Below, in pieces: positions 63,474 to 64,000 of a DNA stretch of 64,000 nucleotides. The stretch covers positions 414,691 to 478,690 of the forward strand of contig NZ_CDBT01000008.1 in the NCBI RefSeq assembly GCF_000819765.1. Direction: 5' to 3'. A program made the position numbers and the translations under genes. The stretch comes from Aeromonas bivalvium. Lineage in GTDB: Bacteria; Pseudomonadota; Gammaproteobacteria; Enterobacterales; Aeromonadaceae. Position 1 is the first letter of the stretch; every line of letters starts with the position of its first letter. Under the pieces are notes generated by a model. That model made no database searches and was not told the origin of the DNA. It worked only from the letters and a program-made list of their open reading frames with translations.

Positions 63474-63911
63474 ATGAAGAGATTGATTTTAGGGGCAGTG
63501 TTGATAATGTTGGTAGGCCATGCTTGGGCTAAAAATGTAGTTTCTATAATGACGTTGCCGGAAAGCGTGTTGGTTACAGGCTTTTATCCAAATCTGTCTG
63601 ATGAAGCCGCGAAGGACCTCTGTCAAACTAATGCCATGTTAGCAAGTTCCAATATGGAGTTGCGTATAAAAGGCACACTAAATAATGAAGCAGAAGCGTT
63701 AGAAAACCAAAAACAAGGAAGAGGTTTTTGGGATAAATTGGGGGTTCCAAAGGAGTTTCATGATGTTAACGTATTTCTCTTGAAATTGATGTTCGAGCAC
63801 CCACTTCCTAAAGATATGTCAAAAAAAGATGAGTTATTGAAGTCGATTAGTAGAGATACGTTTAAGCTTTGTTTTGGTCAAAGAGAAGTCGACGATGTAT
63901 CGCTAGGCTAA
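63474..63911 (+). CDS. hypothetical secreted cargo protein
   Basis: A 145-residue protein from the ATG at 63474 with GGGGAAG upstream. The signal peptide LILGAVLIMLVGHAWA is followed by a mature domain of ~125 residues with two cysteines (DLCQTNAMLASSN and TFKLCFGQREVDD) that could form a disulfide. The gene is markedly AT-rich. I do not recognise a family. It could be a periplasmic immunity or exclusion protein, but nothing proves it. The last ~90 bp of the window after it hold no gene. Confidence 0.65.
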   Translation: MKRLILGAVLIMLVGHAWAKNVVSIMTLPESVLVTGFYPNLSDEAAKDLCQTNAMLASSNMELRIKGTLNNEAEALENQKQGRGFWDKLGVPKEFHDVNVFLLKLMFEHPLPKDMSKKDELLKSISRDTFKLCFGQREVDDVSLG

Positions 63912-64000
63912 AGCTGTCTGAGATGTACCCAAACGGCAGCGACTATCGCTTGGGTAATGCTCACGACTGCAATCGTGTCTCTGTAGTGGTCAACTAAATC

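Larger units (their letters stand above)
57774..64000 (+). mobile_element. integrative element (satellite/PICI-like), left part
   Basis: The element begins at a tRNA-Thr fragment and runs past the window end. Its genes are all on the plus strand: integrase, unknown, AlpA-like, small gene, primase-like, VapE-like, then a repeat-rich non-coding region and a cargo gene. Composition is more AT-rich than the core. No capsid, tail or conjugation gene is seen, so a P4-type satellite or phage-inducible island is likely; a defective prophage or an ICE cannot be excluded without the rest. Confidence 0.78.

Overview
The window looks like chromosome of a GC-rich gammaproteobacterium, most likely Aeromonas. 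This is an inference from a tandem array of OmpA-type porins, YgiQ, YciN, RssA, MaeA and a putrescine/GABA cluster that all resemble enterobacterial and vibrio-type orthologues, with strong G/C third-position bias. No full rRNA or tRNA gene and no CRISPR array is visible.

Layout. 1-20 kb is mostly core genome: xanP (cut by the window start), a GGDEF protein, yciN, a MATE transporter, an AraC regulator, maeA, three tandem ompA paralogues, a small HTH regulator, rssA, an RND efflux pair and ygiQ. 20.0-23.5 kb holds an AT-rich two-gene insert (a TerB-like/membrane protein plus a coiled-coil membrane protein) of unrecognised function. 23.4-27.9 kb is scarred by a REP-associated (Y1) transposase, copies of a short GGTGGGTGTCCCA repeat, a gene fragment and a frameshifted pseudogene. 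28-33 kb has housekeeping-type genes, a Pho-box-preceded Na/Pi symporter and tandem repeats. 33-39.3 kb is a putrescine/GABA catabolic cluster (puuP, puuE/gabT, gabD, puuB) ending in a 184-bp tandem duplication. 40-43.7 kb has an SRPBCC protein, a GNAT, and a 6-phospho-beta-glucosidase with an RpiR-type regulator. 43.7-48.2 kb is an arsenic operon (arsR, a phosphatase-like gene, gap, arsJ, acr3, and a tiny coupled ORF). 48.2-50.6 kb encodes a tandem Usp protein and a SulP permease.

50.9-57.6 kb is a tightly packed six-gene operon (HPP membrane protein, tautomerase, ChrR-type cupin, CoA-transferase, FAD/NAD(P) oxidoreductase, class V aminotransferase). It is divergent from a TetR regulator with two GTACAGATCTGTAC palindromes between them, and a VOC gene follows the regulator. 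It looks like an uncharacterised catabolic module.

From 57.77 kb to the end lies an integrative element. A 3' fragment of tRNA-Thr(CGU) marks its left end. It is followed by a tyrosine integrase, an unknown gene, an AlpA-like regulator, a small gene, a primase-like protein, a VapE-like helicase, an iteron-rich probable origin and an AT-rich secreted cargo protein. This order is typical of P4-like satellites or phage-inducible islands; the right end lies outside the window.
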